The translations under genes were made by a program, and so were the position numbers. Of a stretch of 64,000 nt of DNA, positions 13,264-25,000 are shown piece after piece. The DNA is from Nymphaea colorata. Its lineage: Eukaryota > Streptophyta > Magnoliopsida > Nymphaeales > Nymphaeaceae. Where the stretch lies: positions 367,544-431,543 of the forward strand of contig NC_045151.1 of NCBI RefSeq assembly GCF_008831285.2. Direction: 5' to 3'. Every line of letters starts with the position of its first letter. Positions within the stretch are counted from its first letter, which is position 1. The notes below the pieces were generated by a model, which did not search any database, was not told the origin of the DNA, and saw nothing but the letters and a program-made list of their open reading frames with translations.

Positions 13264-16200
13264 TCATTCCCTTGAAAATATCAGCGCTTGTAGGTTCTTG
13301 AGAATCGCATCCATCACGGCAGGCGAATGTCTGGTACCTGAAAGTGGCAAGTGCTTTGTTGTTTCAGCTCGATCAAAGTAAAACGCACCTGACGTCAATT
13401 TTTCTTTTGGCTGCAAAGCTAACCACAGAATTGTGTCTGCCCCCTGCTCTATAGTTCTGAGGTTACCAGATAATCTGAATGTTTGCACCTTGTAATCAGA
13501 TGGAGTTCTCATAGAAAAGTTTTCAGGAAAAATCATCAGGTGTAGAGAGATCAAATGAATGAAAAGACTTTCACCTTTTGGAGAGACCCGGTAAGCTCTT
13601 TGCAACACCAGGTGTTTCGGACCAACCTGGATGCATCGAATAGAAGCCAATGCCTTTGTGGCTGTACAACTCCGCCCATTTTTCCGTCAATGCAACCTGA
13701 GATAAAAAGTAATGGAACAAATTTCAACAGGTATTGCCTAATACTAGTGAATGGCTACCCAGGAAATTTCTCTTAAAATCCAAGAACCTTCTGCTTCCTT
13801 TTCCCTTGTCCTCTTTTTCCGATTTACAATCAGGGTAGAAGACGTGACTGAGTTAAGTTGTTCTGGCTACTCCACCTTGTCAATCTTATTAAATGTCTTG
13901 ATCACATGCTTTATCAAATAGAAATATAACAGGAAAGAAAGAAGACTTGTTTATTTATATAAAGTACCAGTGATGGCAAAAAAAGTTAATGGAAAATATG
14001 ATCTTATGAAAAGACAAATTTGCTTGCGACCTAAGAATGGGAAACTGTGAATGTAATGCAATCTGTATCACATCAACACAACTGGGTTGCAGGCCCACAA
14101 AACTAGGATAATTGGAATAAGTTAAATATAGTAGTGAGGTTATGCATTATCCTTTTAATTTCCTGTTCTGCCTGTTCAAGTACATGTAGTTCAGCTACGC
14201 TCATTTAGGTTGTCTTTTTTGACTTGGATACTTTGCTGCCTTTTCACGTTATTCATCCCCCAACAGCTACGCTCATTCAACCAAGGATACTAAACTTCAA
14301 CCTTCAGATGTTTCTATTGCAATTCAAGCTTCATAATCCTAATCCAAGAATCAGAAAATAAGCACATAGAGGCATGCAAAGAGTAGGTTTTCTACACAAT
14401 AGAATAGCATAAACACATCCACCAGTTTTCATGTAGGAAAAGATACAAGGATGTTTAATGGATCCATTGATAATGCATTTTAGGGAGCACAACTATCGCA
14501 GTCCATGTAATGGCTCGATCCTAAACAGACCCAACAGCCAGGTAAGGAAGATTCTGATCAAGGTTAATAAGACACTATTTTCATGTATTAATTTGTCTTC
14601 AAACATGATATTTCAGATAATTTCTCAAGCAGCTCTGCAGTCATGAACTGTAAGCCACTTATTTTTGCCATATCAAACCTAAATCTTAAAGCACAGAAAA
14701 CAAATCATGTAAACACAAACATTTGATGTTCTGATACATGTGAAAAAGAGTGCATACCACTATAGATGTCATGGTTTGTAGTTTGTACACACACACACAC
14801 ATGAGAAGGAGGAGGAGGAGGAGAATGAGAGAGAAACTAGCAAAAACGCCTGACAGTGATGCTACATTGTTCAATGTTTTCTAGAAATATTTATTCACCT
14901 GAATTCGCTTGTTTCGTGCATACTGCACAGTCCCATCAAACTTAGGTTCACTGAACTGCAACAAGACAAATTCAGTCAGCATCCATTACTAAGCTCTGAA
15001 AATTTCAGACATTGACAAGCAAGCGAATAAAATAATTCCAAACATGAGACAGCCAACAACAAAACATTTGGAAATCTGAAGACTGAAACTTGACCGAAAC
15101 TTGACCGAGCACATAACATCTGAGAAAATAATGAAGATGTGCCTAAACATTAAGATGCAGACTACTCCGACCTGGAAGTTTCTAAATTCATTAACATAAG
15201 CTAAATGGAGCGTCTAGACCAACCAAGCATAAGCATATAGGAATCTGGAGCAAATGCGCTGTCCCTTTTAGTGGCCATGAAAAGGGAGTTCCTTTCTTAT
15301 TGGGATTGAAGTTTCAATAATCTGACCTGCCTCTCCTATAGCAAGTTGACGTCATTTTTTAGATCAAATTATAGATAAGTTGAAAAATTCCTTGACTAGC
15401 TGCACTTGGACACATGGAGGACACACCAAGTTAATGTAGAGAATCTGCACTAGTTTGAATTCCTCCATCTCATTATCTGGATTTGTTTGGAGGAAAAATA
15501 ATGGAGCATATGAAAGCGTTACTTTTACCAACATGAATAAACGGTAGCCAAAAAGTTTAATAGTTTATTGTAAAATTATAAAAAAAATAGAGAGAAAGAA
15601 ACTAAAATGCAGACATGTATACAAGTTCGTTGTTTTTTTCTAGGGTATAAATGTGCAGCTGGGGACTTATTTACCTAATGTACTACCTGTAAGTTATCTG
15701 TTAAATCTTGTGTGTACATTCCACCTGAGGAAACTGTTATAACTCGTGCATCAGGTGCTGCTTGCTCCAACAGTGGCAAAAACAGTTGTGTCATAGCATA
15801 AGTTGCTACAACATTTACTGCGAAGTTGAGCTCCAATCTAAGAAAAGAAAAAATTTCAGCTGAGATGAGCACAACGGTATCAAGGACTACTTGACATGCA
15901 AAGCAGCTTAAAACTATTAGCGTTCATCATGTGAAAAACATAATAATTAACTTACCCATCTGCAGTAGTAACACGGTGGTGCTCAAGCAATCCGGCGTTA
16001 TTAACCTGAGGTGAAAGGTACTTCACTATGACTTTAAATTTGTATTAAGAGGACCATAAATAACTATTCAAGGAAACAGTTTGTAAAAATTCCACATAGT
16101 AACAGCATAGACTACAACATCCATCTACAAATAGGTGATTTATTTCGTGACAATTTTGTTGTCATCCCTGAGTCATGATAGGTGGTGACCAGTGCAAACC

Positions 16201-16980
16201 AAGTTTGCATTTTCTGTCCTTTTGTAACCTTCTGAAATATACAACAGAAACATGATATTCTTGCGTAATAACTATAATGAGCATAAATGAATCAAGCATT
16301 ACAGAGGTGCTATACCAAGACATGAAGTGGTCGTTCAGATGAAGAAAATCTGGATGTAAATGACTTGATTTCGCTCGTGGAGGAAAGGTCACAAATCTGC
16401 CAATACAAGATTTTAAACGTGGAAATGAGCATTCTTTAGAAAAAATTTATGAAGCAGCCTGCCTAAAGCAGACACAATCATGACCAATGGCATTAAGCTT
16501 TCAAATATCAACTGTCGTTTATTTTCTTTCCACACCAGTCTGCTGATGTGTTTGAAAATATTCTAAAAATAAGTGTTTTTTTTTTATTCATTTGATGCCA
16601 CAAATTGAAGGAGATGATGACAAAGAGATGCAGGAAGTCTGAAAAGCCATATACCTCAAGGTGTACATTAGGATTACCCGTCTTTGTCTTAATTTCAGAC
16701 AATGCAGCTTCTCCCTTCTCTTTATTACGGCAAACCATGTATACAGTTGCGCCACTGAAAAGCTTGTGAGGAACACATGGTCAGGAGTAGTCTATAAAAA
16801 AATATTAGGCAACCTACCAATGGTCCAAGAAGACAAGAATTAAATATTTCAGCCATTACATTTTATTTAAATGTTAATATGAAGGAAAAATAAAAAAACT
16901 TATGCCCCAGAAAGCATCATTTCACAAATACAAAGGAAGAAAGAAGACATATGCATGCATATATGTATTCATGTGCATAG

Positions 16981-17017
<37 letters not shown>

Positions 17018-20000
17018 TGGTGATGACAGTAAAATACAAACTACTCACCGTGATGCAAGACCCTCTGCAGTTGCATAGCCAATTCCAGAGTTTGCTCCAG
17101 TGACCATGCAATTTTTTCCTGTCATCTGGATTTCCATGTCTTCTGCTTTAAATCGCTTGGCATTGTCCCTAAAGATGCAAAGCAAGCATGAGAAATCACA
17201 GAGCAGCTACATGTTTTCGAAAAGTTAATTGGAGTAAAGGTCGTGCCAGTAGATCAAAGGGGGACTTCACTGATTCACATTGTGGAGTCCTAAGTGACAG
17301 GTATGCAGACCATTTCTCTAATGTTTTTATCCTTTTATTTCCCTTGCTTCATTTATGTTTATGTTTAATATCATTGAGATGTGCATGAACCATCTAAGAG
17401 CTTCATGTTTAACTTTGTTGTTTTCAAATTATTCCCAAATGTTGTTTGGCACTCATACTGTTATTGACTGTAGTATTGTCAACTTCAACATGCTTCACGT
17501 TCTGTTTTTATGACAATGATCTTCAAAATGTTGCCTTCCTACCCTTTCACATATTCACCATTTAGACTTTTCTTTCTCTTTCCTCCTGTCCAGGACTTGC
17601 CCTTTATACCTTGCTAGTGGCCACAACGAAGCAGACAGTTTTGCTAGTCTTACTGCTAAAACTACATTAGGAGAGCTTTAATATTTTTCTGTGCATGTCA
17701 CATGTCTGTTAGATAATCCAGGGGAAGAACCAGAGAAGGCCAGGACCCTGGCTCCCCACCCATCTCCTGAAATTTTATAGAGAGTAAAAGATCTCTGTTC
17801 TCCCAACCCCTTCTGGAATCTTGACAGAAATAATAATTTCCCCCTGCATAAAGTTTATGTGCACCCATACAAGTCATAAAGTTACCATTGCGTTATATGT
17901 CCATAGAAGATTATTGATCAGTAAATTTTCTTCATACTCCTGTAATACATTAAATTCAAAAAGCTTTGGTATATATGTGCCTTGCCTTCAAAAGGCTAAG
18001 CGAGTTGCCTGGGCTTATTCCTAAATCAGTGTTATGGTGAAACCATTATAAGAAATATCACTCTGCTTTCTATCACCGAGGTTTTACTTGGGTATTAATC
18101 AAAAAGCTTTTTTGAGAAGAAAAAAACATAAGGGACTTAAATATATCTATATCTATATACACACACACACACAAAAAAAAAAATTATGATTTGAGTTTTA
18201 TAATATTTTTCTTAGAGAAAATCAAGGCAATTAATAAAATATTACAAGAAACCTCCAAAAAATTAAAAATTATTAAAAATTCTAACAAACGAAAAAACAT
18301 GAAAATTTTCATTTGGTATTTTTTTTTTCCAAAATATTTTTCATATTTTTCAGTTTTCCTTCATTTCCTGTTTTCAACAGTTTAAAGAAACCATATCTGT
18401 AACAATTGTTAGACTTACATGTGCATCCAATAGAGACGAAAATGGAAGATACCTAGACAGCAATAAACTTAAAGCACCAAACATGTCATCCGTGTCAGGC
18501 TACTGCCTATTGGTCAGCAGTATTTAAGGACAACAGTTTATAATTCCACGAACTAATAAAATCATAAAAATAAGAAACTACACCTGAGGAAGTCTTCCTC
18601 AAAACTGCCAATAGTTACAGGCAGTGTTGTACGTATCGTACGATACGTATCATCGCGTTTCAAAAATGCGATACGCTACACTACATGTATCGTATATTTA
18701 CGATACAGGCACTGTATCGTACGGTACGATTACGTACGTCACGATATAGGTATGATACAGTTACGATACGTTAATTTTTACTGATTTTTTTAGATTTTTT
18801 TCTATATTTTTTTTAAATACGATATAGTTCGATACGTTACGATATAGCGTATCTTAAAGCCAGACCGATACGGCTTACGATACGCTTTTTACAACAACTT
18901 ACAGACATTTAAGCCTTACTCGACTCAAAAGATGATTAAACCCAGTTTCCTCTGCTAGGAATCAGGTCAATGCAATCAGGTGGATAGGTGAATAGCACCA
19001 AGATGCCAACAAAGCTGGCGGCTATTACAGTAATTCTAAATTTGAACAAAAAAATAATCTTAGTCGAGCTTTAGCTTTCGAAAAGAATATACCATGGAAC
19101 CACCATATCAGAAGCACACAACATAAAATTTGTTGAATCACTCACAGTTTTGGGTTTCTCCGCTTATTGTGCCAAATGGATGCGCTTGCATAAATAAATC
19201 ATGCAAATTGTTAGACAAATTAATTAATTAAATATATAGCACGATGTTCATCAACGAAGCCCATCTTCATATTTTTCACAGCTGCCAATGATCAGAATTT
19301 GTGAAATATGATGAACTTCAAATTTCATTATTCATCATCACCTCTTAGCAAAATCCCTCATGATTTCTCTGAAACTGTCATACAGGACATCCATCCATGT
19401 TGGTTCAAGGATGAAAGGTTTTAGTTACTTACCAAACTCAGCAATTTAATACCATGGTCAAACTGTCCAGTATTATGGAAATTCGAACTTTAATGCCCCA
19501 TAACAGTTTAACCAATCATGATTCCAGAAAAAGCAACCATGATTGTGTTTTTTTTTTTGTGAAAGCTTCATGGTGACAATAATGCAACAAAAATTTCAGC
19601 AGTACGTCAAGGGACTAAAGTAGAACACTAATGCTGGGGTTTTTACTCAATGACTCGGATGCTAATAACAGATTCAGGTACTAACATCATTGACGACGAA
19701 CATCTTGCACTGAGCTAATTAGCTCTAAGAAGACACCTGCACTGTCATAGGAAAGGTTGAAAAAATAACCATGTGATGTAGTTTTTAATCATCATCAGCG
19801 AGACTCAGAAGATACCCACAGCTTCAGTACGAACCTTTTAACAGCTTCCAACTTCCCACCAAACATACACATACCATAAATATCGACTACCGTAGGCTAC
19901 ATACAAGATAAAATGTTCCAGGGAAATAATCAAACAGAGGAATTTAACATGAGTAACTTCAATAAACAATTTATATATATATATATAAAGTGAGCAAATG

Positions 20001-20366
20001 GAGATAAATTCATCTCCAAACCCCAAAACTTCTATAAATTTTGTACAATATTATCCAGGAAAAAACATGCATATCGTTACCAGAATGAAAAAAGGTATTA
20101 CTAATAATGGGGAATAATCCACATTCAACAAACAAACTGATTAAATTGAAAGGGAGCAAGAACCGCACTCGAATCCAGATTTTGTGAAACGTAAAAATCC
20201 GTAGAGACCAAAAGCAGCTGTCCTGAATCCCTGAACACCAAAAAAAAGATTTTTATAGTATTGTTCGTCGTACACATATACAGACAAAGATAAGATTAAG
20301 GGGAGCTGTAAATAGGGCCAACCAAAGGCAGAGAGATGAACATAAAGGGACCTTCTGAAGAAACAT
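13264..20366 (-). CDS. Short-chain dehydrogenase/reductase, DHRS12-like, 322 aa
   Basis: An NAD(P)H-dependent oxidoreductase of the classical SDR fold; the substrate of this plant group is not known to me. There are ten coding exons on the minus strand: 20352-20366, 20169-20230, 17049-17168, 16655-16754, 16316-16396, 15956-16005, 15687-15837, 14899-14955, 13575-13696 and 13264-13474. All are GT-AG and phase-consistent, totalling 969 nt. SDR hallmarks appear in order: cofactor loop TGANSGIG, VCDLSS-like strand (ICDLSS here), NNAG, the serine of VITVSSGGMYT and catalytic YARNK. These are followed by SMHPGWSETPGV and GAFYFDRAE near the C terminus, which mark the DHRS12-like branch. Length matches human and Arabidopsis relatives of about 320 aa. 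The first coding exon is only 15 nt (MFLQK), supported by the relatives' similar N termini. The gene is divergent from the glycosyltransferase gene starting at 22045. Confidence 0.93.
16984..17012. repeat. (GA)n microsatellite in an SDR intron
   Basis: About 14 GA units. It lies about 37 bases inside the intron whose donor is at 17048 on the minus strand, so it reads (CT)n in the transcript. Confidence 0.95.
18624..18898. mobile_element. Palindrome-rich 275-bp MITE, Mutator-like by target duplication
   Basis: The element lies in the long second intron of the SDR gene. Flanks are TTACAGGCA (18615-18623) and TTACAGACA (18899-18907), a 9-bp target duplication with one mismatch. The ends are inverted: GTGTTGTACGTATCG at the left against GTTGTTGTAAAAAGCGTATC read from the right. 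The interior is packed with overlapping CGTATCG/CGATACG words. It is non-coding and so non-autonomous. The 9-bp duplication suggests a Mutator-type transposase, which is inference. Confidence 0.75.
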
Positions 20367-22044
20367 TGTAGAGGGTGGGGCTGGGAAGGGAGAAATCGAG
20401 ATAGTGGTCGGTGCTTGGCGGCTGCCGTCGAGGAAGACTTGCCGGTGCTTCTGCCAATCCAACGAGCATGGCCGTCAGATATGTATAAAAGTAGGGAACT
20501 CACCCTTTGCCGTCCTGTGCAGTTGAAAACAGTGTGTGGTTCGAAAGCTGTCCACGCCATCCATTAGATGCATTTGACGGCAATGTAACGGCTAAACCGG
20601 CAATGCCTCTAAACAAGACTTCCCGCCATCCTGTCTCCTGCTGCTCGCTAGTATTCATTCTCAGCTAATATTCTTCAGTGTTCGAGTGTAATTAGTATGA
20701 GACGTTAGTACCAAAGTTATTGGAAATAACAAAAATAAAGAAAGCTGTGGGGAGGATGAGGAAAGACGAACGGTTTAGTGATAACCTGTCAGCAACCTAT
20801 CTTTTATTATATAGTTAAATCTTAACCTGGAGAATCTCTTGTCTCAAAGATTATAAGATAGCATTTGATAGTTTCATATTTTTGATTAATTTTGATTAAA
20901 GACTACATAAGAATGTGTGTTTTGGGATTCTTAAATTTGAACCAAAATGTTAATGTTGTATATTAAAAATCATAGATTTAAGGTCGGATGAAGGCGATTG
21001 ATCTTAAATTTATAGATCTGGATTTCAGATCATCGCGGATCACAAATATAGAGTGAAACAAACACAATCTAAAAGATTTGAGATTCACATTGTATGGTCC
21101 AATGTTTCCCTGTATTAATTTTTGTGTGTGTTGCAAACCAGTTATCACCAATTTCATATCCCTTCTGATCTAAGATCCCTAAGAAATCAAATGCAACATA
21201 AGGTATCCTTGTAGGTTTACATCAAAAATGTTTTTTCATAAGTAATCATTAAAAAAAAAACAAACAAATAAAATGTCGCCGAAAGTTGTATAAATAATTG
21301 CTCTAGTTTTAAAATTTGACGAATAAACGCTTAGTTTTGTACAAAAAATTATCAGAAAACCGCTGTCGTCTACTGACATGGAACAATATATTTTGCTATT
21401 AAAAAAACTTCCTGCGAGAAACTACTCATCATTTTTTTTTAAAAAAAAGAAGAAGGGAGTTTTCAAGATGGTTGTTTTCGTTATTTTACGTCAAATATTA
21501 GTATTTTCTTTTACTGTACAGGTTTTTGATAAAAATTGAATATTTGTTTATTAACTGTTACAAGTTCAAAGCCGGCTGTAGCGTGAAACTCGAGCTCGGA
21601 CCCAGTCCAAAACTCCACGCTCGGTCCGGGCCCAACAAATTAAAACCCGAGCCCAGGATTGGCTCGACCCGGTTAAAATAAAAAATATATTTAAATATAA
21701 ATATATATTATTATTCAAATCAAAATAAGATTTAAAAAAAATATCAACCCGAATTGAGTCAGGCCAAACCTATTTCTTCGAGTTTGAATCTAGGCTTGAT
21801 CGAATCGAGTACCCGATGCGATGGTCGGGTTTGAACACTTTCCTTATTTGAGGAAAAAAATATAAAGGCGAGTTCGTTTTCTTGATGGAGTGTTTTCTCT
21901 CCCCTTCTAACAGGCAGAAGTCAAGAGGACCGACATCTTTAAAATCACCGATATGAAAAACAATCGCCGATAATTGTGGCTGAGTTGAAACTAAATGCAA
22001 CCTACTGGCGCCAAAAAGGTGGAAGGGAGGAGGAAGCGAGGAGG
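20367..22044. other. Intergenic region between divergent SDR and glycosyltransferase genes
   Basis: The region holds the 5' leader of the SDR gene (just above 20366) and the promoter and leader of the glycosyltransferase gene. Around 21575-21840 lies a repeat-like block with GC-rich ends (gagctcgg, cccgagcccagg, cgacccggttaaaat) around an AT-rich core. It has the same architecture as the element at 25305-25601. No conserved coding exon is seen. Confidence 0.55.
21861..21867 (+). promoter_or_regulatory. Candidate TATA box of the glycosyltransferase gene
   Basis: TATAAAG lies 184 bp upstream of the inferred ATG at 22045. It would place transcription start near 21890 and give a leader of about 150 nt. 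Short upstream ATGs (near 21885, 21953 and 21995) lie in that leader. Confidence 0.4.
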
Positions 22045-25000
22045 ATGCAGGAGGAAGAGAGGGGGAAGCGGAAAAGACGAAGAGCTCCACTAGGTCATGA
22101 TCAAGATGGGAGGCCTCGGGCGGTTTTCATGGCATTTGGAACTAAGGGGGACGTTCTGCCTGTGGCGGTAAGCCTCCTTTCTATCGCAAAAATTCGTTCT
22201 CTCTCGCGCCTGTCCGATTCTCAGTTTCGAGAAATAATTCTAGGTACAATTTCTTTTAATTCCATGATCACAAGAGTTTGTAACCCAGTCTTGAAATGTC
22301 TTATGCTGATCCGAGTACTCCTTTTTGGATTGTTAATTGCTGGATATCAAGTCGATGGCAGTGGAGGCACCGTTATTTTCTCATACCTGTTGATCAGATA
22401 GCCGTTATTCTTTTTGCCCATTTGTTGGTTGGTGCTGCCAATTTGGCTTGCTTAGAAGTTTTTACGGCGGTGGATAATCGTCAATAAATGGGAATGCTGC
22501 CAGCATGCATTGTAGAAGTAGAATTTCCTTATGTGAATCTGGAATTGGTTGCATCCGGTGTTGTGTTGGAGCCGTACCGGCACAGCATCGGCACCCGTGT
22601 CGCGTCAACGCGGGTGCGGCAGCTGTTTAGGCACACCCGTGTGACAGAGGTGCGAAGTGGATGAGTTTTATATACTATTTTAGTCGAGAGCTACTGAATA
22701 GAATGACATGGTTTGCAAAATAGTAGGTGTGAAGAAGAAATGGAGTTAAATCGTATCATAGCATGAAGAAGGTAACAAACTTCTAGACGTGAGGTTTCTC
22801 ATATAGGGATTGTGGCGGGGCAGAATGTATGGTTGCTATGGCCTGATGACGGTAGAAAAGTGTTTAAGATCCTATATTTGGTCTGTGGCGTTGATGTGCT
22901 TCATGAAAGGAGCGTCAACAGTTCAGATAGAAATGGTTGGATTTTTACATGGGACTGCGGGTTCTGCAAGTTTGTACGTACTTTTTTGGGAGGAGCGCTC
23001 GTAGTTATCAGGAAAACTTACAGGTTTGAATAGTTCCACAGAATACTCCCCTGGTCTAAGTTGTATAAAACTTTACCTGCTCTTTTGTTTTAACTGGAAA
23101 ATGTTAGAACCTTCTGTTCTGTGCATTGATGGAAGGTGGGTTGCCAGTTATTGAAGCCGATCACCCTAAAAGTATTGTTGTCAAGTGCGTAAACCATGAT
23201 TCAAATTTCAAAAAAAATTGTATCTGTATGTATATATATGTATATATATATGGCTAAGACCCTAAACCTAATAAGAGTGTGCTTATTTGTGCAGAGTCAT
23301 GTACAAAAACATCAATGAAATTTTACCTGTTGTGTAAAAGAATAGGAGGTTAATGACAAGAGGAAATGATCTTACTCAATAAAAAACCAAATTCATTATG
23401 CTTGCGTGCATGCACAAATATCTACATGCATATAAAGGTATTTACTCTTGTGTATATATGATATTCGTATTTTTTTGCTTTTGTAAATTTTTTGGTTTTT
23501 GGAATTTTTTTTTTCTGTGGTTTGTTCACTGCTAAAATGGAAAAGGAGTAGCAGTTGGCTATACCGACTGGATAGCCTTTCTCCTTGATGCACATAATAG
23601 GGGATGGCTCCCATTTGTAGGTTATGCTTTCAGTCATATCTCTGTGAAATGATATGTTTTTTTTTTTTCTTAGTTGCTTATGTACATTAATACTTGTCAA
23701 TCTTGTGTCTTTTTAGTTATAAGGTCATTATAGTATATATTGGATTTTTGGGGACTTAATCTTGCATTTTTAGCATAGGGGAATCATGCCTGTCGGATGA
23801 ATGATAGAAGACTTGACTTTTTCCCATTTTAATTTTTTGGCATGCCTTTTAGCTCGTGCAGAGGGAACCATTGTGCTCTGAGATTAAGAAAGGGAGAATT
23901 TCGGATCAGTTGGATCAGGTCATTGATAGCCACAAATATCATGATATTTTTAAAAATATGGTGATATTAACGAGAAAAACAAAGAAAACGACAAAACTGG
24001 GAAAATACGCCATATATTGAAAAAAACATTAAAATGAATTTATCACGATTTTAACGCGATTTGTTCATTTATTTTTTGTTTCATTTTCTGTTTTTATTTT
24101 TTTTCAACTTGTGTTTCATTGTTTTATTTCCTCTTGTTTTAGGTATTTAACTTGACCTCTTAAATGCAATACAATACTTATTAGTTTTTCATTTCTTGTA
24201 TTTTTACCTAACATTTTGTTTTTTTATTTTAAAAAAAACTCTTAAGATTTTCCCTAAAAGAACAGCTTTGCCGATAAATACCTGAGAAAAACCTCGCCAT
24301 TAGAAACCTGAGAACGATATTTGTGGCTATGGGCCATTCACACAAGCAAGCTGGCCGGGAGATTTGCTGTCGTGAACCCAAAAGCCCAAAGGCTCATGGA
24401 CTTGACAAGACACCTGTAGTCTAATTATTTGTGCAGTTTAACAAACATGTATGATGTAACTAAGGAAGAGAATATGAAAAAGTTACAACTGCAGAAATTT
24501 TTTTATATCAAACCAAATGGTTATATGCTACATCACAAGAAGGTTTACAAACTTCTACAGGTGGTCAAAGGAACATTGGAGATGGCATAATAGTGGTAGA
24601 AGAAGAGACACTTTAGAAGAGGTTCTAGCTGAGGGAAATAGGTAAAATGAGGTATGCTTCAAGGTACGTAAGTTCCAGACAGAGCCAGTGCAATGGAAAT
24701 TCTTCTTATTGATGTATGGAACTATGAAATATAAGAATCTAATCTTGATTGGGACCCTAGATGAATTGGAATCTCAACTGATGTGAGTGAGTAATGTAGT
24801 GTTAGTTCCTATGTCACATAGGTACGAGTGCGGGTGCGGGTACGGATTATTTTTAAAAAACTTGGGTGCGGGGGTACGGCCGTATACATACATGCACATA
24901 CATATATAGAAGTTAAAATGAAGAAAAAAGAGGGAAGTGGGACAATAAAATGAGGGTTTCAAAAATTTTAACGTTAAAATGGTTTAAGAAGTTAAAATGT

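Noticed and set aside
21976-22044. Extended N terminus for the glycosyltransferase
   Set aside because: The upstream open frame begins at GTG after a stop at 21940. The first in-frame ATG is 22045.
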